A DNA stretch of 64,000 bases, from NCBI RefSeq assembly GCF_020921035.1, contig NC_063150.1:5456001-5520000 (forward strand), in the 5' to 3' direction. Source of the DNA: Rhodamnia argentea (taxonomy: Eukaryota; Streptophyta; Magnoliopsida; Myrtales; Myrtaceae). Every line of letters begins with the position of its first letter. Positions within the stretch are counted from its first letter, which is position 1. The position numbers and the translations under genes were made by a program. Below the pieces are notes generated by a model. It did no database searches. It was not told where the DNA came from and was given only the letters and a program-made list of their open reading frames with translations. Below, piece after piece: positions 15,255-26,947 of this stretch.

Positions 15255-15511
15255 CTGCAATCAACTTCAAACAGTTGAGTTTTTCAATCTTTTCAAACAA
15301 ATCAGAACAAAAAATTTAGTGAACTCTATTCCGCTTCTAAAGAAAGCAACTTTCGTTCATCCCCTCCTCCCTCCACACAAGCAAACGGAGTAAAAGTCCA
15401 ACATTCAAATTGCTTAATAATCACGATAGTCACAAACTATGAAAAGGAACATCCCCGTAAACTTCATGTCGTTGACAGAACCGTGAGAATTCCCGAGAAT
15501 CTAAACCTTAC
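15255..15511 (-). other. 5'-UTR intron of the LUH-like gene
   Basis: On the minus strand a donor GTAAGG at 15511-15506 follows a GC-rich leader, and an acceptor (TTGCAG) ends at 15255, 40 bases upstream of the ATG at 15215. This fits a leader intron. Leader sequence extends upstream to roughly 15960. Inferred from splice motifs only. Confidence 0.55.
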
Positions 15512-15882
15512 ATCGCTCAAGCGCAGTTGCTGCGTCAGTAACAATCCAAACTCTCCTCCTCCCCGCAATCAAACGACGCACAATCCAACCCCACAAGCAC
15601 CTCCGACCATTATCAGCAGAACCAAACTCAGAAACGTCACCTCAGGGTCAGAGAATCCAAGCACCAGCACTCGCCACCCTCAGCGCGAGATCTCCGCCTA
15701 ACCAAAAAGGCGAAGCGCCGCGGAATCAGCTCGAGGACAAGCCGAGTCCACCGCACTCCAATCGAATCCAGGAAATCACGCCGCGACCAAACGGCCCTCC
15801 CGGCGGAGGCGATCGGAAAACAGAATTGTCCGACGAACAGTCGTTCACGCGACGGGCGAGGGTTTGTGTGGGTGACTGAATC

Positions 15883-15886
<4 letters not shown>

Positions 15887-15934
<48 letters not shown>
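15887..15934. repeat. (GA)n microsatellite in the LUH-like leader/promoter
   Basis: A pure 24-unit AG repeat, read as CT in the LUH transcript direction. CT/GA runs are common in plant 5' leaders and core promoters, where BPC/GAGA-binding proteins can bind. Confidence 0.95.
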
Positions 15935-15938
<4 letters not shown>

Positions 15939-16635
15939 GGGCGAAGGATCGTTGGTTCGTTGGAGTGAGCGAGGAGAGCTGAAGCTTTAAAACAGCGAAA
16001 GCGAAAAGAAGTGGGAAGGAATCCAGCGGGCGCATGTGGGAGATTTTTTCTCTCTCCTCCTTTAGTGTGGACCCTAACCTTGACGTAGACCGAGCCTCAG
16101 GTTCGGTTCGGTTCGGAGCCGAGTCACGTGAAGGTTGGGGTTCGGAGTAGAAACCCGCGTCTCGTGGCCCACTATAATCCCCGGAAATTTTCAGTGCCAT
16201 GCTGGAACGAGGGTCGTCAATCTTGGGGCTGAATTTTCTCATGATATTGCGTTAGATATCGAACTATGTGGAAGGCACAAAAAATTTTGAGATATCTCAA
16301 TCTTTATTTTTCTCAATAGTTTTTTTTCTATTTATCTAAATATTTAGTGATAAAATGGTCTCGCTTAATTTTTAGGTGCCGACTTTTGTGTACGCACAAC
16401 GCACATGCATGTTTGCCAATTATATTTATGTCGATTATTCATGTCGGGTCAACTATTCATGAAGATAATGTCAATCCGGCCCATCAAGAAGACAATTCAA
16501 ACACAACAACCCGACTATGCATGTCGTATAGCATGTTAGCTCATGACATGTCCATGCCATGCCATGTCACAAATCGTTGTTCTGATTCCATCTTCCATTA
16601 ATTTTTTTCCTTTATGGTGTACATAATTAATGAGA

Positions 16636-17145
16636 TAATTACTAAAACAGTCCTAAATTTATGGCAACTGTATCAATTCAATCTTAAACTTATTTTTGCT
16701 AGTTGAATCCTAATTTTTTTGCAATTATGTCAATTCAATCTACTTTACGGAGCGGTGCTAATGTGAGTATTTTTTTATACTATTTTTATTTGTTTTTTTG
16801 TTATTTATTTTTCTTTCTTTCCTAAACCTACTTCTATTGTGGCTGGGAAGGGCTTCGCGGTTCCCGATCGGCATCGTCTAGCCTGGCCAAGGCCATGGCC
16901 TCCTTCACCGGTAGCCACACCTCACAAAACCCTCACGAAGCGCGGCCGTGGGTGAGGCCGCCCTCGCTTAGGTCCGGGCAAGGCCTAGTGAGGTCGGTTA
17001 AGGGCCGCAAAGCCCTCGCCGGCCACAAGAGCAGTAGGAAAAGGGGGGGAAAAAAGAAAGAAAAAAGAGAAAAAATTAAGAAAAAACATTATTAAAATAT
17101 GTCCACGTTAGCGCAGGCCGGAAAATTGGACTAAATTGACTAGCA
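16636..17145. mobile_element. Non-autonomous element with AT-rich arms and GC-rich core (copy A)
   Basis: The left arm (around 16640-16750) repeats phrases such as CAATTCAATCTTAAACTT and GTCAATTCAATC, and the right arm (around 17115-17145) has GGACTAAATTGACTAG, roughly inverted. The core at 16840-17040 is strikingly GC-rich (GAGGCCGCCCTCGCTTAGG and similar) and is followed by a purine tract. Related phrases recur near 20870-21120, 26690-26830, 29780-29870 and 35800-36235. The core can be translated but no recognisable protein results. Confidence 0.6.
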
Positions 17146-17670
17146 TCTATCTGGAATGCACTTCTATTTACGTGGAAGAGTTAATTATAGAGTTAGAAAC
17201 AATCAGCCTATTCGGGTTCCAATATGGTACCATATAACTTTGTTTTGCCAAAATTGTATGCTCTACCAAAAATCTTCCACTGAAAGTAGTTCTTTGATTT
17301 TTATTGAGATAAGATGTGCTATGTGGCGATTTCGGACATAAGTGTTGATGAATCGCAAAAATAAATATGCTTCGTCAGAATTTAATCCACGACAAAGAGT
17401 TGATGATAGAGCTATAACTTTGAAATTTAGTCAACGACTAAAATTTGAAACTACAATTAATGTATGGGAATTAAAATATATTTAAATTGTGAAAAGTAAA
17501 GATAACAATAAATTTGCGAGAATGTTAAGTTCTTTGATTAATTGGAGACCATTCATAGAGAGTATGATATGACTATTTAAAACCTACATTCTATGGTTAC
17601 AAACGGTGGTTATACAATTCAAATTAAATACTAACTTTCCAATCTCATATTGTCGCTAATGGTCGGTGTC

Positions 17671-17794
17671 AATATCGATGTCAATGACTTCATTCCCAAA
17701 TAATCGATGTTTGCCCTCATCGGTTGCCCACCAATATCGATGTCAATGACTTTATCTCATATAACCGATATCTAGTAATACTTATCTAAAAGAG
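17671..17794. repeat. Short degenerate direct repeat
   Basis: AATATCGATGTCAATGACTT occurs at 17671 and again at 17733, 62 bases apart. About 40 bases of each unit resemble the other. It lies in AT-rich, gene-free DNA. Confidence 0.7.
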
Positions 17795-18540
17795 ATGAAA
17801 ATATTGATATTGGTCAATTATGCGTCGATATTGATGCCCACGATTTCTGTTGTTCACCGAGCTCTACTATTATCGACCGAGTCTACCATTTGTTGATTAT
17901 AACAAAAGAAACTAGTCATTCTTTTTTGTGTCAACAGACTTACTTCTCGGGTACCGATTTTAGATAATTTGGAACCTCAAACCTACCATATAGACTCTTA
18001 AACGACCTTAAATCTAAAACACGTAGGTTCTATAGGTTCTGGCGGTGTATATTTGCAAAATCTTTTCATTAAATGAAAATTATCATAGTTCTAGTTATTC
18101 ACACATTGAATATTTAACACGGAATATAAATGGGATACATAATAATATACATGTTCATGTTCGAGAGTAATATGATTTTAAAATGATAATATGCCAAAAA
18201 TTAAAAGTGAAAAGAAAAGAAATCGGCTTCTACTTACTATTTTAAAAATCTCCGAGCCAACAAAAATATCCTAAACGATTGAGTTTGTTAACTCAAATGT
18301 ATTGCAGTAAACATAACCAAGCTTGTTAGAGGAGATAGGACGAGTTTATTGCGAAAACAAGCAATCGATAGAACAAAAAGAACGAGGAAATGAATTGGAT
18401 ATCGAGTCATAACAAAGTAGCTGTATTGGAAGGTGCGATTGGATCACCTCCGTTTCAAGGTTTTGTGTCCATAAGAACCGAGCATCATATAATTTCACTA
18501 TAGATTAAACAATATATCAAAGATTACAACCACACATAAT

Positions 18541-18956
18541 GGTGCATTTATTTCATAGAAAACTCCAGGAAAAAGGAAAGAAATCATTTTCCTAGAAAAT
18601 TATTTCATTTTTCCTTATTTAGTGATATGTGACCGAAAACGTTTTCTAATGTTTTAAATATATTAACATCGTTTTTTATTCTTTCTTTTTTCTTTCTTCT
18701 TCCCTCGCCGTGACAGCGGATGAAGAAGAAATAAAAAAAGTAAAGCATTATATTAAATATTAAAAAATCGAGAGCAACAAATCCGAAAAGTGTTTTCATG
18801 TCTTTACATTTAGGAATTCACTTTGCTAATTTTATGCATGATTTTTTCATTGACCGGAAAATACTTTCCGTTGGCTAAGTCATTTTTGGCGAACCAAACA
18901 GGGTGGAAGTCCAAAAACTTAATTCCCAAAAACACTTTCCCGGAAAGAAATGCACT
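18541..18956. mobile_element. MITE with TGCATTT terminal inverted repeats
   Basis: The left end GGTGCATTTATTTC matches the inverse of the right end GAAAGAAATGCACT. Inside each end are complementary GGAAAA/TTTTCC tracts, and the right side carries GGCGAACCAAACAGGG, a phrase typical of plant MITE insertions. About 415 bases, with no transposase ORF. I could not identify a target-site duplication. Confidence 0.6.
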
Positions 18957-19156
18957 CTAGGTTACTCAAAAACTCTTAGTATTTTCTAACTCCCAATTAT
19001 GGCAAATAACTTATATAGTATTTAGCCTCGCAATTCCTCTAGAAACAATGTTGTAATTTTCCAAAGGACTTCACAAATCTCACCACTTGACTTGAACAGT
19101 AAATCTCCTCTTAAATTGCTTTAGAGTGTAATTCATAAAAAAACCTCCTCTCGAAC

Positions 19157-19700
19157 GATTGAAAAAAAAATCACTTCCTATATTTAGACACAAAGAGGAT
19201 CCAAAACACAAAACCTTTTTTTTTTTTTTTGCCAAGAAACCTACCAAAACTATAAAACATATTCAAATTAGAAAATCTATTTGGGTCGGGTTGTCTTCGC
19301 GGAATCAAACTCGATACATATATCCATCAGAGTCAACCGGGTTTGAAGATGTGCTTCTCCAATGGGATCGCATACCAGCGATTAATCAGGCGAAAGTTCC
19401 ATTAAGGAAAAAAAAAAGGGAAAATAACAAATGATTACAGACACGTGTATTTACTAAACAAAAGAAAATCATGTACTTGGTACTTTATACCTGTCTAGTT
19501 TCTACACGATGCCTGCACATAACATCGGGTCGGGTGGTATGATCCGAAACCCGTGGCATTACCGGATTTTCAATTATATTGTTTATAGAAATGACAAACT
19601 AATTTGGAGAATTTTTTTATATAAATATTCAATTAGTTCGGACATGTTTAAAAACCGAGCACACCGTAAATACAAATCGACAACCAAAGGGGCTGTCACT
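19157..19700. other. Gene-free AT-rich stretch
   Basis: Short ORFs only (for example 19159-19434), low complexity and without domains. I see nothing functional. Confidence 0.5.
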
Positions 19701-20100
19701 TATCCTTAATGAACCGCTGCGGATCCCACGTGAGGGGTTCAGGCACGGAGCGAGGCTCGGGGTTCGGGAAAACGACCGTGGGTTTGTTTCCTTCCCTCCC
19801 CATCCTTGCTTCGGAAGAGGTGATTGGTCGGCGTCAAACTCCAGTCAACGGCGTTTAGGGCGGGGCGGGCGGAGGGAAGTCAACGTCGAGGCCGTCGAGG
19901 CTTGAGGTCGATCCGAGGCTCTACTTTTTCGCGCCACAGGCCTGCCTTACATCATATGAAACCTGAAGGCTGTGAAGGACGGGGAGCGCCTCGGGAACCG
20001 GACCGCGTCCGTGATGACGTGGACCGGGGGGGAGCGAAGGTCACGTGCCCGACGCGGTGGTGCGAAAGCCGCAGCGCATGGTTATTATGCGTTCGAGCTG
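19700..20100. promoter_or_regulatory. GC-rich promoter-like island without a gene
   Basis: A GC-rich block inside AT-rich DNA. It contains G-box cores (CACGTG at about 19727 and 20043), a TGACGTGG bZIP-type site near 20014, and several GTCAA/TTGAC-like W-box cores around 19835-19885. ORFs here run in several overlapping frames and none has a recognisable product. It could be a promoter or first exon of an unrecognised gene, or a transposon core. Confidence 0.3.
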
Positions 20101-20394
20101 GGACGCAGCTATTGGGAAACCGTCCACCTAATTTGGCCAATAACAATAATTACTTCCACCGACCAAAATCAAGACGAAGAATATTTCGATTTTTTTATTT
20201 TTTTGTACTGAAGTATTTTCTGGCAAATTAATTTCCATTGCAATTCCTCTGTATTATTCTCCGTTTGAAGCTTCGATGCATGCCCCCCCGGTCAAATGAC
20301 CGACCTTTCAAAAGCAAAACATAAGAGGTAAATAAATAGGCGTAACAGTAATTACGTTATCTCGGTAACACATAATTAGTTTTGTTAAAAATTA

Positions 20395-20870
20395 TTCACC
20401 GTACACTGATTGGCATAATAACCCATTGCTCCTAAGGATATATAATTCGCGATAATACATAAAAGTTTAAATGTTGAATTGTGATATCGTGAGGGTTCAA
20501 ATGATGCTGGAAAAGTTATTCAAAAAATCATAATAAACCTATCGTAACGGCGGCCAATTCAATATTATAAATCTATTAACTGTAGAAAATATTGCAAATT
20601 TTCCCTTAATCGGACATGAATCATCTAAGAAGTTCAATCAGCATCTCTTCTAATCCATATTTCAAGAGAACCACCAATCCTACTTCTCAAATTTTTCTAT
20701 CCGCTAGATACAATATGATAGATAATACCAATTGTTCTTAAGAATATAATTATAGAGAGATAGATAAAAGTTTACATGTTGAATTGTTATATCTTGATGA
20801 CACAAAAGAGGTGGAGAAAATTGTCAAAAATTAATATCATAAACTTATCGTGCGGCAATTAATTCAGTTC
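20395..20870. repeat. Degenerate ~308-bp tandem duplication
   Basis: The stretch from about 20420 to 20550 (AAAAGTTTAAATGTTGAATT, then GATATCGTGA) is matched imperfectly from about 20725 to 20850 (AAAAGTTTACATGTTGAATT, then TATATCTTGA). The anchors are about 308 bases apart. No coding content. Confidence 0.65.
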
Positions 20871-21130
20871 TAAACCTTTCAATTTAACTATTTTTTTTGT
20901 CAAAGTTTTTTAATCCTAAACTTTTGAATGATTTGTCAATTTAGTTCTTCCGCCCAAATAAAGATAATCATATGCCAGCCGTCCTACATGGTACGACCGA
21001 AGTTGACGTGGAAAATATTTGCAATTATTTTGAGAAGAATTATGAATAACTTATAATTCTTTTTGTTCTTTTTCTCTACTGTTCTTCCCCCCCGGCGATG
21101 GGCCGGCGGGTTGCTGGGACATGCGTGAAT
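20870..21130. mobile_element. Fragment related to the GC-core element family
   Basis: Contains CAGTTCTAAACCTTTCAATT and CAATTTAGTTCTTCC phrases like the arms of the element at 16636-17145, then GGCGATGGGCCGGCGGGTTG resembling its core. Probably a truncated copy; boundaries are approximate. Confidence 0.4.
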
Positions 21131-21897
21131 CGATTTCTAAGATAGCATCAATCAGTGGATGTGTTTTTGAGCTTCAATCGAACAGCGGGGACATATGCCC
21201 TTGGTACTGTGGTTCCGAAGTCATGTCCTCACGACGCGAAGAAACATGGTTCCTGAACTCAAAAGTGATGACCTTTTGAAATCACTTCCGATTTGCTATA
21301 AAAAAAAAAAAATCACTTCCAATAGTGTCGGCATGCATGACTAAATTGTCTATGATCCGAAACCCACAAGCGAAATTTCGTCCGGCGAACGATCGAGCAC
21401 GGCCACAAATGGGTTCTAAGCTAAAATAGCCTCCTATTTGACCATGAATCAGAATCCATGTTGTAGCATCATCATTCAGTATGGAAGGCGAGAAGAAGAT
21501 GGCGATCCAAAATGAGCGACACGAACATGACATAGGATCTGCAATTATGTTGTGGTCGAGATGTCCTTTTCACCTGCAATTGGTTCGATCGACCGTCACG
21601 GGAAATGGACTTTGAAACTTATTAAGTATTGCACTTAAATTTGCATTTTGAATCTGCACGAGATAGTGACATTCTTCCACCATCGAAAGACGAGAAAAGC
21701 GCCACGTGAATGGCAAGTATTACCATGTTATTTAGCATATTTGCAAAACAGTCGACCGGGTGCGCTTCGAGTGTCGTTCTCCTCCACGTTCATCATCGCA
21801 TGACATAACTGTTTCACATTGATTCGGTTCATGAATCCAAAGAGCCATCATCCACACCACCATGTAATGAATGAACTATACGACGGTGGCAGATGTT

Positions 21898-22408
21898 TAG
21901 GGTGCGCATGAAATCACTTCTACTTCTGGATTTCTCCGCCAGAAGTCAATCTCGCGAGGAAATCCGTTTGGTAAAAACCTTGCAGAAATAGAAATCCGTT
22001 TGGTAAAAAAATTGACTTTCGATAGGATTTTCAACTTCCGGTAGAATTTTTAATTTACGGCAAGATTTTTTGCCAACTTTGAGAAGTAATTTTTTTTTAC
22101 TTCTCCACCTTAGAATCACTTTTTCGATCACATTGACCTCCACCGACGCCCCATCGCCGGGCCCCGCCGGCCCGGCGCGCGCCGGCGCGGCGCCACCCGC
22201 CGTCTGCCGCCGATCGGCCGTCGAAAATTTTGTTAATAATGTTCTAGAAGTAGAAATTTTCAGCCATAATCAAACGAATTTTTCTAATCGGAAGTTAATC
22301 TGAAGTAAAAATAGAAAAATCATCTTCCGCTTTGAAGGAGAAGTTGAGAAATCAACTTCCGGTCGGAAGTTGAGAAGTTAATCCGAAGTGTTACCATGCG
22401 CACCCTTA
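21898..22408. mobile_element. Non-autonomous DNA transposon with AGGGTGCGCATG inverted ends
   Basis: The left end TTAGGGTGCGCATG is matched by the right end CATGCGCACCCTTA, separated by about 480 bases. Subterminal GAAGT/AACTTC motifs recur many times in both orientations. The centre (22140-22220) is extremely GC-rich (CGGGCCCCGCCGGCCCGGCG). The termini resemble hAT-type ends. No transposase is encoded, and no clean 8-base target duplication was found beside the ends. Confidence 0.75.
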
Positions 22409-22624
22409 ATGAATGGAACTGTGTTGGCAGTGACACACGACTCTCTCTGTCTCAACCCCCAAAAATAGCATCCAATCACAATCTAGTAAATCAGATGCTC
22501 AGATGGCTCAGCTCAACAAATAAAATGCAGGCGGCAAACTGGTGAAGAAAATGAGACCGATCCATTTTATTGTCAGGCTTACCAAGCGTAAAATGCAATT
22601 CATGTTCTACATAAAGCAGAATCG

Positions 22625-24420
22625 TCATCCATCATTCGATACACCTACAACAGGATCATTGCTATCAGAATCCGCATTCAAGTCGACCGAAGGTGACACT
22701 GGACTGGTAGTCGAGGATGAGGTGGGTGAAACGACACTGCCGTTTCCTGCATTTGCTGCAGCAGATGTGGGAATCAGCCTCTGAGGTTCCATTGCATCAC
22801 GGGCTGCTTTTTCCTTGGCCCTTTTGGCTCTTTCAAACACATCTTCCTGTGGAAAATTGATGTGGACGCATATTCATACCAAACAATGAAGTAATTGACT
22901 CTTACCATGTACAGTAAAGAAGACAAGATGCTGATACCCTATTCGTTACAAGGCTTTTTCAACTGGTTAATCATATATGCTGAAGTTGTAAAGACCAGCT
23001 TGAAAGATGACAAGAGAAGTTGAAACCATCTACAGCGAACCTAGCAATCTAAAAAAATGAAGTAGAATGAGTGATTACAATTGTGTCTTCATACGATCAG
23101 GGAATTACCAGCCCTTGTTTATTCACCAAGCTAAAAAATATTAGAGAAGTTTTTCAGTTCCTTGTTAGAAGGTTTTCAATTGGCCTGACAGTTTCAGTTC
23201 AGACTCATACAAATAAGTTTTATTCTACAAAATATTGAGTAAAGCCACAAACAGGATCGTGGTAGGTTTTATCCAATTACATCCTTCTCATTCTCAATGA
23301 TGATTCAGCTTTTTGTGAGAATGTTCCCAAATGAAACCTTTTTTCTTCTTCATTTTAAATTCTTTCTGGAGGGAACAAACCTCGCTGACGACTTCAGATC
23401 CACGGGCTCCATAATTAAATTGCATCAAGGGAAAATTCATTAGGTAAAACATGCACATCATTGCAAATTACCTGGAATTCTTGCACTTGCTTCTGTTGTT
23501 CAGCTTGCAACCTCCCAATTGTGCTCAAGAACTCCCCAACCGTGGACTCAATACGCTCGTTCAGCGCTTCAGCCAGAGCCTTCCCCAAGAAGAAAGCGTC
23601 CAACACGGTTCTGCTGTCATTTCCACCTACATGATTTCAGCAAATGGGCTTCAAACAATGCAACGAGTGTGCGATAACAATAAGGACCATCTGCGTCTCG
23701 ATTGAAATAAAACCTCAGGTGATCAGATAACAATGAATTTGACAACCTTCTTACCCCCTTCTGGGATCCAAGACTGTCTTGAGAAGGACAGGCATAAACG
23801 ATAGAAAGAACACTTTGAACGGAAACTAACGACAGGGGAATCCAGAAGAAGCAAGCAAACAAACTATAAACTCTGCAAGTATCGTTTTTGCCCTTAATCA
23901 TGTAATGAGAGATAAAAGATTGGATACTCAGCTAAACAAGAGCTAATTGCGCCCATATAGAACGCAGGAAATTAGCTTCAAAGTCCGAATTCGCGTCGCA
24001 CACATACCAAATTGAAAATTATCCTATTGAACCGGAAACATCCGCCGAGATTCATCCTGTGTTTCAATTGATTCAATTGGACATACAATCTCCCCGTCGT
24101 TCACTTTAAACGGCAAAAATCGAACCCAATTTTGCGACGGAGAGAGAGAGAAACAAGCTCCGCGCTTTCGATTTGGACCCACTCGCACGAGAGGAAATTG
24201 AAGCACCTGGAGAAGGACCGCCAGGTCTGGTGCTGCTGTTACGTCGAACGCTCGTCCTCTGAGAACCGAGGCTCCCGGCGAGACGCGCCGGAGAAGCGAT
24301 GGAGCTTCGCGAGAACGAAAATGGCGAAGAAGAGAGCCGGCCATGGTTGCCCGAGTCAGACTTGGGTTTCGGAGAGATTACGGCGGCGGCGGTCGCAAGG
24401 TTTGGGCAATGAGCAGACAT
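22625..24420 (-). CDS. Predicted chloroplast protein, At4g13200-like (function unknown)
   Basis: Three coding exons on the minus strand: 24207-24420, 23472-23626 and 22625-22846, all GT-AG and in frame, giving 196 residues. The first ~60 residues are rich in Ser, Arg and Ala with few acidic residues, as in a plastid transit peptide. Exon 2 encodes the conserved core VLDAFFLGKALAEALNERI, then STVGEFLSTIGRLQAEQQKQ, probably one long amphipathic helix. Exon 3 continues with EDVFERAKRAKEKAARDAME, then a Ser/Thr-rich tail. I recognise the core from a plant family annotated only as 'uncharacterized protein At4g13200, chloroplastic'. A nearby start in another frame (24344) would lose the conserved core, so 24420 is chosen. 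Confidence 0.85.
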
Positions 24421-24455
24421 CCCGCAACTCGCTCGCGCTCTCTCGGTCTCTCGGT

Positions 24456-24475
24456 CTCTCTCTCTCTCTCTCTCT
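24456..24475. repeat. (CT)n tract upstream of the At4g13200-like gene
   Basis: A run of CT dinucleotides 36-55 bases upstream of the ATG at 24420, so it reads GA in the transcript direction and lies in the 5' leader. It is flanked by further CTCGGTCTC repeats. Confidence 0.9.
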
Positions 24476-24689
24476 AACAGTAAGGACTCTCTTCACACAT
24501 TCTGTGTTTCTCTCCCGTGGAAAGTGGCCGAGAAACAACGGATGATTTTCCGTCATTTTACGAGAAAACCTTGTTATTCAGTGTCTCGGATGTTCTGCCC
24601 AAACCCAAAAATGCAAAAAGAAGATATCCATCAACATCTTTTTGTTCGACCCCAAAAAAAAAAAAATCAACATTTATTTGTTATTAGAA

Positions 24690-25045
24690 ATAATTGTAAA
24701 AATAATTCCCAAACTTTTACTCAATACAATATCATGTTCAATATATATGATCTCTAAAATTTTAGTCGAATGTGCAATTTTTATATTGTTCAATGTGATC
24801 TTTGAATTTTTTTGTATATATTCAATCTAATATCCGAACTAGATAGAAATATTTAATATTGTACGTGAACTTGAATTAATGGAACGATAACATTGAATAT
24901 TTTCATATAGTCCATGGACCGCATTGAATAAATTAAAAGTCCAAGAACGATATTGCACATTGAGTTAAAGTTCGTGGACTACATTAAACGAAATAAAATA
25001 TTATATATTGGATCAAAGTTCATGGACCATTTGTGTAATTTTTCC
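24690..25045. mobile_element. AT-rich inverted-phrase repeat (family also at 48255-48480)
   Basis: Phrases such as CAATGTGATC, AGTCCATGGACCGCATTG and AAAGTTCATGGACC recur in both orientations, giving an imperfect palindrome. The same phrases occur at 48255-48480. It has no ORF and is probably an old MITE. Confidence 0.45.
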
Positions 25046-25109
25046 TTGATACTGTAAGGAGGTAAAAATGGCTTTTGTCTCCCTTTCAACTTTCTCATTT
25101 ATCCCTTTA

Positions 25110-25111
<2 letters not shown>

Positions 25112-25161
<50 letters not shown>
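25112..25161. repeat. (TA)n microsatellite
   Basis: An uninterrupted 50-base TA repeat in gene-free AT-rich DNA. Confidence 0.97.
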
Positions 25162-25162
<1 letters not shown>

Positions 25163-26689
25163 CGAATTGTAATTCAACATAGCTATAAAGACGAAAAAGT
25201 AAAATTGGCCAGAAAATGGAAAAAAAAAATTAAACCACCAACTTTCTACTAAACATTACACCTGCCGAAATTTCTTAATCGTCCTCCAAATTCTCTCATT
25301 TTAGTGTTCTAAATTTTAAATAATTGTTTGCTTCTTAATTGTCGAAGGTATAGCAAAATCTTGAATTAGGGGTAAAAAAAAATTAATGTTGAATATTTTA
25401 ACTCTCCATCAAATTATAGTTAGTCGTTTTATTACTAATCCATTACGGTGTTCACACGGGAATGAAAAATAACCGTGCAAATGCATGGCATGTGAATGAC
25501 ATGTGCATCATCTTGATTTTCAGAAAGGACCAAATGATGCGACCTTATCTATACTATTCCATATAATAATATAAAGTAAAGATAACTTCCTACTTTTACA
25601 TGATGTCAGTTATTTTTTCCATAAATAATCTCAGTTACTTACTTTACAAATATCGTAACCATAGACAAATGCCTAAATTAATAAATCTTGCTATAATTTT
25701 CTCTTTTCATGTATATTTGTGCTCGACAAAAAAAAAATGTATGTTTGTATAATTTCTTTGCAAGGTGTAGGTTCAAATTATTTCATTCAAATCGTAATTA
25801 TTTGAAAGTCTCTTTCTTGCATACGCGCAAAGCTTGAACATCTTTGGTAATAATGAAAAATGGAACATCCGGTGTCGCGATTGCTCACGATGAAAATCGA
25901 GTCGACTAATTAAATTTCAGTTCCTAATTCCGAATTTTTTTTATTCATCGGTTTTTGTGGAAAATGCCAAATTCGACGGTGGAAGTTCTATTATATGTAT
26001 TCCTATTTATGTAGAAACAATTATGAATAGCTTCCAATTGCCTCGGTCCGAGGTCAGATTGTTCTTCTCTAAGCGACTTAACTTTCTTTTCCCATACTGT
26101 ATGAATGGGCTATTCTATTTATACAGATATGGGGAAAGGGTGACTATATTTTTCGTATGTGATAGCGAACACCTTACTTACTTGCAATTTTTTAATTAAG
26201 ATTTTTCTACTTTTTTTTTTCAATTCATAACAACCTTTAATGAGAAATCCTTTTAACATAAGTCAGAAGCCAGGCAACTACCAACCTTTATTGTCGTCGC
26301 TTAACAATCTTACAAGTGGTCAGATTAACAGAATCAACTTCAATAAGTCCATTTCTCTTTCCACCTGTTAAATTGCCCGAGAGCATTATATTGCCGGGAA
26401 TATTTACCGCACAAACAAATTTCAACTATAAGGAGTAACTCGCCTTGCGAAATTGCGCGCCAACCACCTCGAGAATTTCCTTTCTACAGTAAGAGATATC
26501 AGAATAATTAGGCGAGGGGCTACCACCTTGACTTATCTCCATATGCACGTATTCAAATGTACTTTTAATTCTCCCTGTCCGATCTTCATTAGCAGTTTAC
26601 TAAGCAAAGAGGTTGAAACTGCACTAGTTGGTTTGATCAAAAGGCACATAGGCTTTTTCGCATGAAATTACCATGAGATGCCGGGTTTG
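25162..26689. other. Gene-free AT-rich stretch
   Basis: Only short, low-complexity ORFs (for example 25957-26199) without recognisable domains. Nothing supportable is seen. Confidence 0.5.
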
Positions 26690-26830
26690 GGAAGGGATAT
26701 CGTTGAGCATAAACTCCCCATTAAAAAGGGATATAGGCTCGAGCACGTCGGCCTTGGGTGAGCTCATCTGTGGCCGGTTGCTGGCCAAGAAAGAAGGGAA
26801 AAAAAAAAGAGAAAAGAAAAAAATTCAAAA
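26690..26830. mobile_element. Fragment related to the GC-core element family
   Basis: CTCGAGCACGTCGGCCTTGG, then TGGCCGGTTGCTGGCCAAG, followed by a purine-rich A/G tract, the same order (GC core then purine run) as at 16840-17090. Short and truncated. Confidence 0.4.
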
Positions 26831-26947
26831 CTTTTGGTGAAATGCTTGGAAAAATCAAATTAGAATTTCCATACCAAACAGTGGAGCATATTCTCTAGTC
26901 CATTTTTAAGTTTAAGCCAAATACCGTAAAATATCGTCATTTTTCAA

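Noticed and set aside
19824..20231. Overlapping ORFs in a GC-rich island
   Set aside because: Open in several frames on both strands because of base composition. No domain or splice-supported model.
21860..22420. AATGAATGAACT upstream and AATGAATGGAACT downstream of the hAT-like element as a target-site duplication
   Set aside because: The upstream word ends about 20 bases before the element end, so it does not abut the terminus. Treated as coincidence.
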